7,596 nucleotides of DNA from Lutibacter sp. (GTDB lineage: Bacteria; Bacteroidota; Bacteroidia; Flavobacteriales; Flavobacteriaceae): the NCBI GenBank assembly GCA_021647265.1, contig JAKIVA010000081.1, positions 1 to 7,596 on the forward strand. The letters run 5' to 3'. Both the position numbers and the translations under genes were made by a program. This document shows, in pieces, positions 1-5,909 of this stretch. Position 1 is the stretch's first letter. Every line of letters starts with the position of its first letter. The notes under the pieces were generated by a model that saw nothing but the letters and a program-made list of their open reading frames with translations, was not told the DNA's origin and did not search any database.

Positions 1-66
1 ACCTATTTCTTCTGAAGTTGATAGTATTTCTAACTTCTGGTCTAAGGTCCATTTCTTATATTTCAT
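1..66 (-). CDS. Transposase N-terminus (IS3 OrfA-like), partial
   Basis: The first 22 codons of a leftward gene are visible, starting at the ATG complementary to 64-66 and still open at base 1. The peptide begins MKYKKWTLDQKLEILST. The basic start, the Trp-Thr and the QKLEIL stretch match the first helix of the HTH_Tnp_1 domain at the N-terminus of IS3-family OrfA proteins. OrfA binds the element's ends and is usually joined to the DDE integrase OrfB by ribosomal frameshifting; that part would lie outside the window. A -7 promoter element (minus-strand TACATTTG, 78-71) sits only four bases before the start codon. With 22 residues the family call is tentative, but its position directly inside an inverted-repeat-like tip supports it. 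Confidence 0.66.
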   Translation of the reverse strand, partial: MKYKKWTLDQKLEILSTSEEIG

Positions 67-70
67 ATCT

Positions 71-78
71 CAAATGTA
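71..78 (-). promoter_or_regulatory. Candidate -7 promoter element of the transposase gene
   Basis: The minus strand reads TACATTTG, an exact match to the Bacteroidota -7 consensus TAnnTTTG. Four bases (AGAT) separate it from the transposase ATG, which would give a leaderless or nearly leaderless transcript. I see no good TTTG -33 element 19-21 bases upstream, so the call rests on the -7 match and its position. Confidence 0.4.
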
Positions 79-127
79 TTAGTTTGAAATTTAAAATATC
101 ACTCCGACTTTATTGGGGGCTAAACTA

Positions 128-292
128 TGGGGTGGTTTGAGAGGAGGAATTTCAATTGCATTAGCATTAAGTTTAACACAAAATATGCATCGTGATTTAT
201 TTTTAGTAATTACATATATTGTAGTTGTATTTTCAATAATAGGGCAAGGACTTACTGTTGGGAAATTAATTAAAAAATTAAGTAAAGAATAA
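128..292 (+). pseudogene. 3' remnant of a CPA1/NhaP-type sodium/proton antiporter gene, disrupted by the IS
   Basis: An open frame without a start reads WGGLRGGISIALALSL, then TQNMHRDLF, two hydrophobic stretches and a basic tail ending KKLSKE with TAA at 290-292 (54 codons). The W-G-G-L-R-G-G/A-(I/V)-S-(I/V/L)-A motif is a hallmark of late transmembrane helices of CPA1-family Na+(K+)/H+ antiporters. The following IVVVFSIIGQGLTVGKLI matches the last helix and short cytoplasmic end of short NhaP-like members. A full protein would have roughly 400 residues or more, so some 85-90% of the gene is missing here. Extending the frame upstream gives nine residues unlike the family (TPTLLGAKL preceded by NI), then a stop at 92-94, which fits IS sequence. 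The remaining coding part is undecayed, suggesting a recent insertion. The frame is probably not translated by itself. Confidence 0.82.
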
Positions 293-293
293 G

Positions 294-301
294 TACATTT
301 G
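294..301 (+). promoter_or_regulatory. Candidate -7 promoter element for the trans-sulfuration gene
   Basis: TACATTTG matches TAnnTTTG exactly. It begins one base after the antiporter stop codon and lies 36 bases before the ATG at 338. Transcription would begin near 306-308, giving a leader of about 30 bases. The nearest upstream TTG (258-260) is too far away for a -33 element, so only the -7 half is supported. Because the element is native antiporter-flank sequence and not IS sequence, the gene should keep its own promoter despite the insertion. Confidence 0.42.
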
Positions 302-337
302 TATTCTAATTGAGATTGAATTAACACCAAATTTAAA

Positions 338-1483
338 ATGAAATTTAATACCAAAACAATTCACGGAAATCAACAGCATGACCCATCAACGGGAGCAGTA
401 ATGCCTCCTATTTACCAAACATCTACCTATGCGCAAACTTCGCCAGGGAATCATAAAGGGTATGAATATTCGAGAACAGGAAACCCTACACGTACAGCTT
501 TAGAAAATGCTTTTGCAAGTATTGAAAATGGAAAATATGGTTTGGCTTTTGGTTCAGGATTAGCAGCAATTGATTGTATATTAAAATTATTGAATCCTGG
601 AGATGAGGTGGTTTCAACCAATGATTTGTACGGAGGGTCTTATAGAATATTCACAAAAATATTTGAGAATTTTGGTATAACATTTCAGTTTATTGGAATG
701 GAAAATGCTGATAAAATAGAAAGTTATATTTCAGAGAAAACAAAGCTAATTTGGGTTGAAACACCAACAAATCCAATGATGAATATTATTGATATTGAAG
801 CTGTATCTAAAGTTGCAAAAAAACATCAAATTTTATTGGCTGTAGACAATACATTTGCGACCCCTTATTTACAAAACCCATTAGATTTGGGTGCTGACAT
901 TGTGATGCATTCTGCAACTAAATACTTAGGAGGTCATTCAGACGTTGTTATGGGAGCATTAATTGTAAAGGATAAAGAATTAGCGGGTAAATTATATTTT
1001 ATTCAAAATTCTTGTGGTGCTGTTTGTGGGCCTATGGATAGTTTTTTAGTATTAAGAGGTATAAAAACATTGCATGTGCGTATGCAACGTCATTGTGAAA
1101 ATGGAAAATCAGTTGCTGAATTTTTAGCAAATCACCCGAAAATTGAAAAAGTATACTGGCCAGGATTTAAAAATCACCCAAATCATGAAATTGCTAAGAA
1201 GCAGATGAAAGATTTTGGAGGGATGGTTTCTTTTGTGACAAAAGGAAATAAAATTGAAGATGCATTTAAAATAGTTGAAAATTTAAAAATATTCACATTA
1301 GCAGAATCTTTGGGTGGTGTTGAATCATTATCTGGACATCCAGCAAGTATGACACATGCCTCTATTCCAAAAGAAGAACGAGAAAAAACAGGCGTTGTAG
1401 ATTCTTTAATTAGGTTGAGTGTTGGGATTGAAGATATAGATGATTTAATTGCAGATTTAAATCAGGCGTTGGGTTTAATTTAG
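338..1483 (+). CDS. metB: Cystathionine gamma-synthase / gamma-lyase (PLP-dependent trans-sulfuration enzyme)
   Basis: Complete 381-residue member of the Cys/Met metabolism PLP-enzyme family (fold type I, usually 380-400 residues). Cystathionine gamma-synthase joins cysteine to an activated homoserine to make cystathionine; gamma-lyase cleaves cystathionine to cysteine, 2-oxobutyrate and ammonia. Visible family motifs are YSRTGNPT (Y44, R46), GSGLAA at 72-77 for the cofactor phosphate, YGG at 98-100, Asp170 in AVDNTF (pyridine-nitrogen contact), Lys195 in SATKYLGGHSD (Schiff base), SLGGVESL (324-331) and Arg359 in IRLSVGIE (substrate carboxylate). The protein is cytosolic and probably a tetramer. 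Motifs alone do not separate synthase from lyase: the stretch NSCGAVCGPMD (224-234) looks closer to lyase or dual-function relatives than to E. coli MetB, so the symbol is provisional. It is monocistronic as far as can be seen; the stop overlaps the convergent neighbour's end by 9 bases. Confidence 0.88.
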   Translation: MKFNTKTIHGNQQHDPSTGAVMPPIYQTSTYAQTSPGNHKGYEYSRTGNPTRTALENAFASIENGKYGLAFGSGLAAIDCILKLLNPGDEVVSTNDLYGGSYRIFTKIFENFGITFQFIGMENADKIESYISEKTKLIWVETPTNPMMNIIDIEAVSKVAKKHQILLAVDNTFATPYLQNPLDLGADIVMHSATKYLGGHSDVVMGALIVKDKELAGKLYFIQNSCGAVCGPMDSFLVLRGIKTLHVRMQRHCENGKSVAEFLANHPKIEKVYWPGFKNHPNHEIAKKQMKDFGGMVSFVTKGNKIEDAFKIVENLKIFTLAESLGGVESLSGHPASMTHASIPKEEREKTGVVDSLIRLSVGIEDIDDLIADLNQALGLI

Positions 1484-2272
1484 GTAATAAATATAGCCAA
1501 CGTGAACCCAAAGTAACCAATCATTGTATTTATTTGCGGGGTCGTCTTTTGCATTTAATCCATCAACATAATTAGAGAAAAAATATTGCCAACGAGATTC
1601 AATTAGAATATCTGAATATTCTCCAAGTTTGTGCCTAGTACCAATACCTAACGTTGCAGATCCAGTAATATTAGGTTTCATTTTGGCAGCACCAGGGACA
1701 GCCCATTTAGAAAATAGTAAGTTTGGATTTTGTTCCCAATCTCCTAAATCAGATTTCAGTTCTGGGTCGTAGTAATCTAACATAAAACCAGCACTTACAT
1801 AGGGAGACCATTTGATATCAGGAATTCTTCTAGAACCAAAATCTACAATATCAACGATATGAAATTCAAGTTGTGCTCCAAAATTTATTAATTTGGTTTT
1901 CCCGTGCATTGCACGTAATTGATCTGCTTCGGGTGTTTGTCGGTAATCTTGAACCCATTCACCAAAGTGATCTAATTCGGCAGACATATAAGATAACTCT
2001 GCCCGAATTCTAAAATGTTCGGCAAAATAATTAGTTCTTTGATTCCAGCGATATCTATAATCTGTAAAGTTTAAATAATAAATCAATCCAAAGCCCAAAC
2101 CAATATTTCCACCAACATTACTTGAAAAATTATTACGTTGCCCATAGTCTGTAGTAAAAGATGCTGAACCAATAATAAATCCAATTTCATGGCTATTGTA
2201 ATCTTGCGCTTGAATATTTATTGCTAAAAAGCAAAAGATAAGGAGGGGTAATATTTTAATTTTTTTTATCAA
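1475..2272 (-). CDS. Outer-membrane beta-barrel protein of unknown function (flavobacterial family)
   Basis: 265 residues with a Sec signal peptide: basic MIKKIK, a hydrophobic core LPLLIFCFLAI, and likely cleavage after A22 (NIQA|QDYN). The mature part has alternating polar/hydrophobic strands rich in Tyr, Trp and Gly, and ends in an aromatic-rich strand (HVGYIYYLN), as expected for a small outer-membrane beta-barrel. The stretch HEIGFIIGSASFTTDYGQRN recalls a conserved flavobacterial family that I tentatively identify as 'THC0290_0291 family'; it also resembles PorG-like barrels in general layout. I cannot assign a function. The start is TTG: the frame has a TAA three codons upstream and no ATG that would preserve the signal peptide. 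It lies 60 bases downstream of the Ig-like lipoprotein gene on the same strand, so it may be cotranscribed, although a -7 element lies in the gap. Its 3' end overlaps metB convergently. Confidence 0.72.
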   Translation of the reverse strand: MIKKIKILPLLIFCFLAINIQAQDYNSHEIGFIIGSASFTTDYGQRNNFSSNVGGNIGLGFGLIYYLNFTDYRYRWNQRTNYFAEHFRIRAELSYMSAELDHFGEWVQDYRQTPEADQLRAMHGKTKLINFGAQLEFHIVDIVDFGSRRIPDIKWSPYVSAGFMLDYYDPELKSDLGDWEQNPNLLFSKWAVPGAAKMKPNITGSATLGIGTRHKLGEYSDILIESRWQYFFSNYVDGLNAKDDPANKYNDWLLWVHVGYIYYLN

Positions 2273-2290
2273 AGTAAGGGTTTAATATGT

Positions 2291-2298
2291 CAAATGTA
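2291..2298 (-). promoter_or_regulatory. Candidate -7 promoter element for the beta-barrel gene
   Basis: The minus strand reads TACATTTG, the TAnnTTTG consensus, ending 18 bases before the TTG start at 2272. Transcription would begin near 2284-2286 with a leader of about 12-14 bases. No clear TTTG -33 element is seen. If real, it would let the barrel gene be expressed apart from the lipoprotein gene upstream. Confidence 0.35.
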
Positions 2299-2332
2299 AT
2301 AAAAACTTCATAAATCGTTAATTTAAACGTCA

Positions 2333-3928
2333 TTAATCCAAATTAAGCACTTCATTTTCTTCCCAATTTGCTCTTATTGTAATCACGTTTTCGAAATATT
2401 TAACTACTTCAGGTTGTTTTCTATCTAAAAAGTTACCAGTATCCCAAATACCATTATTGTTTTCATCCAAAGTAACTCTTATTAGGTATTTATTAGGAAC
2501 TAATAAAGGGAAACTCACTTTTTTTGGTTTGTTCAATTTTTTTAATCTAACTAACTCTCCTTTTTCAGTTAATAATTCAACAATTAAAGGCGTGTTTTTA
2601 GAACTTAATAATTCAAGGTTTAAAATCCCATAATCTTCAGGTAATTTTGTTTTTAATTTAAAAAATAATGAGTCGTTTGAAACACCAAAAATATCAGTAA
2701 TTGTTTTAGGTAATAACTTAAAATTATAGGTAGTATTGTATTTTTTTTCAAAATTCAGGTAAATTTCGGTTTTTAATACAGTTGCTTTAAAGTCAACATT
2801 TATTGAGTCTTCTTCTAAAATTTGAATAGAAGATTTATTAAAATTAATTATAGGAATGTTTGTGGAAATGGAAAAGGTATCTAATAAATGTAATATACTA
2901 CTTGTGCTTTTTGTAATTTCTAAAGAATCAATTTTTGAGCTTCTAGTTTTTATTACAAATTTTTCTGAATATTCTCCTTTTGAAACGGAAAAATTTAAAG
3001 AATCGGTTTCAAAAGGTGTGTACCAATAATTAATAGTATCTTTATTTTTTTCAAAAACAATTTCAGAATTAAAATTTGTGGGTGTTTGTGTTAATAAATT
3101 TATAGTTAAATTTTTAGCATTGCCTTCATATCCAAAAATAAGATGACCTTTTGCAACCTCTTTAGGTTTTATTATTTTTAATTTAGGAATTTCTTTAAAA
3201 ATAGTAAAATTATATTTTTTATCGGTAGGTATTGTAATGGTGTCTTTTACAAATCCAATTTCATCAATCTTAGGATTGTAAATATTATTTCCATTAGCAT
3301 CCTTTAAAGCAATGAGTAAATATTTACCAGCTCGTAAATTTGTAAGTTCAAATAGTGTAGAATCTAAAGTGTTAGCAATATAACGTGGTTTCTCTTTAAA
3401 AATAATTGAGTCTGTAAAAGAGTCATTATACGGATAAAGCATAACATTAATATTTTTTTCAGTCTCTTTTTTAAGAGGATTGGTAACTTCTCCTGCTAAA
3501 TTTAATGAGTCAATATAACTTCCTGTTGAAAAAACATATTTAAAATTCCCTAATTCATTTTCTTCGTTATTATCAACTATACTATTTCCAAAATTAAATA
3601 CGTAGGTAGTGTTTTCATCTAAAGTATCTAAAATTTTTATGGTAATTAATTTACTTGCAGTTCCAAGAGGTGTAATAATAGGATTGTTATTTTGAGGAGG
3701 AGAGATAACCAATTGCTTACTTACATCTTTTAATTTAATGTATTCATCAAAATAAATTTTTATCTTTTTAGCTGTAAAATTAACACTGTTATAATTTGGA
3801 GAAGCGCTAACCAGTATTGGAGCAATACTATCCTTTAAGCCTCCTGTTGGTCTTCCTCTTTTTGCGCAATTGCTTAAAGAGAAACCAAGGGCAATAAAAC
3901 AAATAATTTTAAAAACTTTATAATTCAT
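2333..3928 (-). CDS. Ig-like domain lipoprotein
   Basis: 531 residues. A lipoprotein signal peptide (MNYKVFK, then IICFIALGFS) ends in L18-S19-N20-C21, so Cys21 is the likely lipidated residue. Residues about 33-136 form a bacterial Ig-like (Big_5/SwmB-like) domain: SIAPILVSASPN, KKIKIYFDEYIKLKD, then TTYVFNFGNSIVDNN and the closing strand YVFSTG. Residues 140-245 look like a carboxypeptidase-regulatory-like beta-sandwich with D210-ANGN-NIYNPKIDEIGF. The middle (250-430) is low-complexity, Ser/Asn/Lys-rich beta sequence. The end (478-530) carries D488-ENNNGIWD-TG and IRANWEENE, a conserved close in Bacteroidota homologues. No acidic surface-export signal follows Cys21 (AKRGRPTGG), which favours a periplasm-facing anchor; this is inference. 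It lies between comF and the barrel gene on the same strand, with gaps of 85 and 60 bases. The family is common in Bacteroidota but its role is not established as far as I know. Confidence 0.8.
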   Translation of the reverse strand: MNYKVFKIICFIALGFSLSNCAKRGRPTGGLKDSIAPILVSASPNYNSVNFTAKKIKIYFDEYIKLKDVSKQLVISPPQNNNPIITPLGTASKLITIKILDTLDENTTYVFNFGNSIVDNNEENELGNFKYVFSTGSYIDSLNLAGEVTNPLKKETEKNINVMLYPYNDSFTDSIIFKEKPRYIANTLDSTLFELTNLRAGKYLLIALKDANGNNIYNPKIDEIGFVKDTITIPTDKKYNFTIFKEIPKLKIIKPKEVAKGHLIFGYEGNAKNLTINLLTQTPTNFNSEIVFEKNKDTINYWYTPFETDSLNFSVSKGEYSEKFVIKTRSSKIDSLEITKSTSSILHLLDTFSISTNIPIINFNKSSIQILEEDSINVDFKATVLKTEIYLNFEKKYNTTYNFKLLPKTITDIFGVSNDSLFFKLKTKLPEDYGILNLELLSSKNTPLIVELLTEKGELVRLKKLNKPKKVSFPLLVPNKYLIRVTLDENNNGIWDTGNFLDRKQPEVVKYFENVITIRANWEENEVLNLD

Positions 3929-4013
3929 AGGTTTAAATTACTTTGATGCAAAATAACAATTTATTTATTTAAAAACGTATTTGATTGTTTTGTATTCTAT
4001 TTATTAAAATAAT

Positions 4014-4700
4014 TTATTTGGTATAAGCCATACAAGCAATGCTTATTTTTAAGTTTTTAATATTTTCAAAAGCCTTGCAACAAGCTTCAAGAGTTGCTCC
4101 AGTTGTAATAATATCATCAATTAATAAAATATGTTTATTCTCTAGATGAGATTTGTTTTGTACAACAAACAATTCCTGTACATTTTTCCACCTATCTAAA
4201 CGTAATTTTTTGGTTTGTGTTTTTGTTGAAGATATTTTAATCAAAAAAGTTTCATTGTATGGGATTTGCAACTTTTTTTCCAAACTTTTTCCAAAATGGG
4301 CAACTTGATTGTAGCCTCTTATTTTTAATTTTTTACGATGAAGAGGTACGGGGATAATATAATCTATGTTCTTAAACCGATTACTTTCAGTCATTTCTTC
4401 TCCTAACCAATTCCCTATAAAATTACCAACTTGTTGTTGTTTGTTATATTTGAGTTCATGAATTAACTGTTGTATTTTTCCTTTTTTGAAAAAATAAAAT
4501 AAAGCGGTTGCAGCAATAATTTGTACTCTCCCATAAAAAGATTTTTCTACTAAATTATTTTTTTCAAAGCTAAAGTGAGTTAATGGTAAATCATGCCTGC
4601 AAGTTAAACAGACAGTTGACTCATTATACGACAAGGCCTCATAACAACACAAACAAACTTCAGGGAAAAAAATATTAAAAACATCTTTTAAAAAATTCAT
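4014..4700 (-). CDS. ComF family protein (phosphoribosyltransferase-like, with N-terminal zinc finger)
   Basis: 228 residues, the normal ComF/GntX length. The N-terminus has two CxxC pairs (C16/C19 and C31/C34) forming the small zinc finger. Next come the family landmarks LKYNKQ (83-88), PVPLHRKKLKIRGYNQ (117-132) and the PRPP-binding loop ILLIDDIITTGAT (191-203), whose two aspartates and TTG are those of type I phosphoribosyltransferases. In naturally competent bacteria ComF takes part in DNA uptake and processing of incoming single strands. In Bacteroidota the homologue is conserved without a demonstrated role or substrate, so competence should not be read from this gene alone. It is the first gene of the leftward run and starts at the ATG complementary to 4698-4700; both Cys pairs and the PRPP loop are intact. 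I know of ComF beside glyS in flavobacteria; here a divergent gene and promoter region separate them. Confidence 0.9.
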   Translation of the reverse strand: MNFLKDVFNIFFPEVCLCCYEALSYNESTVCLTCRHDLPLTHFSFEKNNLVEKSFYGRVQIIAATALFYFFKKGKIQQLIHELKYNKQQQVGNFIGNWLGEEMTESNRFKNIDYIIPVPLHRKKLKIRGYNQVAHFGKSLEKKLQIPYNETFLIKISSTKTQTKKLRLDRWKNVQELFVVQNKSHLENKHILLIDDIITTGATLEACCKAFENIKNLKISIACMAYTK

Positions 4701-4813
4701 AGCACTATTTTCTATTAAAAGTACATTTTTTATTCAAAAAAATAATCATTTTCAACCAAATAATTATGAATTATAGTTTTTATAACGTAACTTTATGCTT
4801 CCTCAAAAAATAC

Positions 4814-4857
4814 ACCTCAAAATTATTTATTGAATACCTCAAAGTTATTTATTGAAT
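4814..4857. repeat. 22-bp tandem duplication in the divergent promoter region
   Basis: Two head-to-tail 22-base copies, 4814-4835 and 4836-4857, each start ACCTCAAA and end TTATTTATTGAAT. They differ at one position only (A4822 versus G4844). A fragment at 4801-4813 (CCTCAAAAAATAC) resembles the unit's beginning and may be a decayed third copy. Each unit carries TAnnTTTG on the minus strand: TAATTTTG (4825-4818) and TAACTTTG (4847-4840), oriented toward comF. The array ends 6 bases before the plus-strand -7 element at 4864, so it covers the region where that promoter's -33 contact would lie. The 22-base period is about two helical turns, which would place two bound proteins on one face of the DNA. 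Replication slippage is the plain alternative. Confidence 0.85.
4818..4847 (-). promoter_or_regulatory. Two candidate -7 promoter elements toward comF
   Basis: On the minus strand TAACTTTG (4847-4840) and TAATTTTG (4825-4818) both match TAnnTTTG and lie 22 bases apart, one per repeat unit. They are the only minus-strand matches I found between the two divergent genes. A comF transcript from them would carry a leader of roughly 110-135 bases. No correctly spaced TTTG -33 element is evident, and the leader would be long for this group, so confidence is low. Confidence 0.28.
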
Positions 4858-4863
4858 TTGTTA

Positions 4864-4871
4864 TAATTTTG
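4864..4871 (+). promoter_or_regulatory. Candidate -7 promoter element for the coiled-coil membrane protein gene
   Basis: TAATTTTG matches TAnnTTTG and overlaps a TATAAT at 4862-4867. The start codon is 57 bases downstream, giving a leader of about 50 bases. The small inverted repeat CGCA-TTT-TGCG (4875-4885) sits at the expected transcription start. The expected -33 position falls inside the second 22-bp repeat and shows no TTG. Confidence 0.42.
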
Positions 4872-4928
4872 TCGCGCATTTTGCGTTAAGTAAATTATAT
4901 AAAAATAAACAAATTAAGAAATTTAAGA

Positions 4929-5813
4929 ATGATGGAAGAAAATAAAAAATCCAATATTAAAATAATAGCTATTGTTTTAGCGGTGTTATTACTTGTTGCT
5001 TTAGCATACACTTTTTATAATAATAAAGAACATAAAAAGTTAACAGACGCCATAGAGGAGGAAAAACTTGAAATAGAGGGTAATTTAGACAATATGATTG
5101 TTAAATATGAGGAAGCAATAGGGCAAAATACTTCAATGTCTAATGAGTTATCTTTAGAAAGAGATAGAATAATTGCGTTAAGAGACTCAATTAAAGGTTT
5201 AAAAGCTACAAATTATAGTTTAATACGTCGTTATAGAAAACAAATAGCAAAACTGGAGGAAACTAACAGGCGTTTATTTTTTATGACTGATTCATTAACG
5301 GGTGTAAATGAATTACTAACAATTAATTTAGATAGTGCAAACGTTAAAATATCAAAACAATTAGCTAAAAATGATACATTATCATTAAAAAACTTACAAT
5401 TATCAGAAAAAGTAGCAATTGGTTCAGTATTGAGGGTTAGTAGTGCGAAAATATTGGCAATGCGAGAACGTAACAACGGTAAACTAGTTGAAACCTCTAG
5501 AGCAAGAAATACGGATGCTTTTAGAATTAATTTTACCATTGCAAAAAATGACATAGCTGAAAAAGGAGAGCGCCAAGTTTACATACAAATTGTTGACGCA
5601 AAGGGCGTTACCGTTGCGGGTAAAGGAGAATTAGTTTTTAATGATGTACAAATTAGTTATAGCGATCAAACAATTGTAAATTATTTAAATGATGCTGTGG
5701 ATATTATTTCTTTAGTTGAAGTAGATAGAGGTACAATTAAAAGAGGTGTATATACGGTTAATATATATATTGAAAATAAATTTGTGGGAGCAACTCAAAT
5801 TACGTTGAAGTAA
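4929..5813 (+). CDS. Membrane-anchored coiled-coil protein of unknown function
   Basis: 294 residues with three visible parts. A short charged N-terminus (MMEENKKSN) is followed by one transmembrane helix at about 10-30 (IKIIAIVLAVLLLVALAYTF). Residues about 33-163 are a long heptad-like, charged helical region (EEEKLEIE, LRDSIKGL, KQIAKLEETNRRL, LQLSEKV) that should form a coiled coil. Residues about 165-294 are predicted beta-rich (FRINFTIAKND, RQVYIQIVDAKGVTVAG, GVYTVNIYIENKFVG), like a small sandwich domain. Acidic residues before the helix and Lys/His after it leave topology ambiguous. Similar Bacteroidota proteins exist, sometimes labelled chromosome-partitioning proteins without good reason; there is no ATPase motif here. 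Start is ATG 4929 or ATG 4932, which differ by one Met. It appears monocistronic: its own candidate promoter, then a strong terminator before glyS. Confidence 0.75.
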   Translation: MMEENKKSNIKIIAIVLAVLLLVALAYTFYNNKEHKKLTDAIEEEKLEIEGNLDNMIVKYEEAIGQNTSMSNELSLERDRIIALRDSIKGLKATNYSLIRRYRKQIAKLEETNRRLFFMTDSLTGVNELLTINLDSANVKISKQLAKNDTLSLKNLQLSEKVAIGSVLRVSSAKILAMRERNNGKLVETSRARNTDAFRINFTIAKNDIAEKGERQVYIQIVDAKGVTVAGKGELVFNDVQISYSDQTIVNYLNDAVDIISLVEVDRGTIKRGVYTVNIYIENKFVGATQITLK

Positions 5814-5853
5814 CTAAAAGTAACTCCAGATTAATATTATTTAATGTTGATTG

Positions 5854-5892
5854 AGTGGAAATAGTTTCGGCTATTTCCACTTTTTATTTTTT
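5854..5892 (+). terminator. Rho-independent terminator after the coiled-coil gene
   Basis: A perfect 11-bp stem, AGTGGAAATAG (5854-5864) with CTATTTCCACT (5871-5881), encloses the loop TTTCGG, which can fold as a TTCG tetraloop closed by a T-G pair. It is followed by T5-A-T6 (5881-5892), the first T doubling as the last stem base. The hairpin begins 40 bases after the stop codon at 5811-5813 and separates this unit from glyS. The minus strand lacks a T tract after the hairpin, so termination is one-directional. Confidence 0.92.
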
Positions 5893-5909
5893 AGTATTAA
5901 AACCTTTCC

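Larger units (their letters stand above)
1..127 (-). mobile_element. End of an insertion sequence (probably IS3 family), truncated by the window edge
   Basis: This is the transposase-proximal tip of an element that continues leftward beyond the window. Two things show it. The minus strand encodes a transposase-like N-terminus starting at 66. Reading inward on the minus strand from about 127 there is a tip-like sequence, TAGTTTAGCCCCCAATAAAG, followed by TCGGAGT. Its run of five C's followed by A-rich sequence and AAGT resembles, from memory, the terminal inverted repeats of the IS150/IS51 branch of IS3. The antiporter reading frame becomes recognisable right after this point, with Trp at 128-130, so I place the boundary at about 124-127. 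The exact tip, the other inverted repeat and the target-site duplication cannot be seen because the far end is outside the window. Confidence 0.68.

Noticed and set aside
91..354. 87-codon minus-strand open frame across the IS/antiporter junction
   Set aside because: It runs antisense to the antiporter remnant and into the metB start, spans the apparent IS boundary, and has no recognisable domain. It is a shadow frame.
4014..4700. Competence system suggested by the ComF homologue
   Set aside because: ComF homologues are present in nearly all Bacteroidota, no other competence genes occur in the window, and the role in this group is not established.
4875..4885. Small perfect hairpin CGCA-TTT-TGCG
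   Set aside because: A four-base-pair stem is expected often by chance, and no T tract follows. It is mentioned only for its position near the expected transcription start.
5231..5554. 107-codon minus-strand open frame inside the coiled-coil gene
   Set aside because: It lies wholly antisense to a convincing gene, and its peptide shows no family features.
4929..5813. ParA-like chromosome-partitioning protein
   Set aside because: There is no Walker A or other ATPase motif; the protein is a single-helix coiled-coil protein with a beta-rich end.
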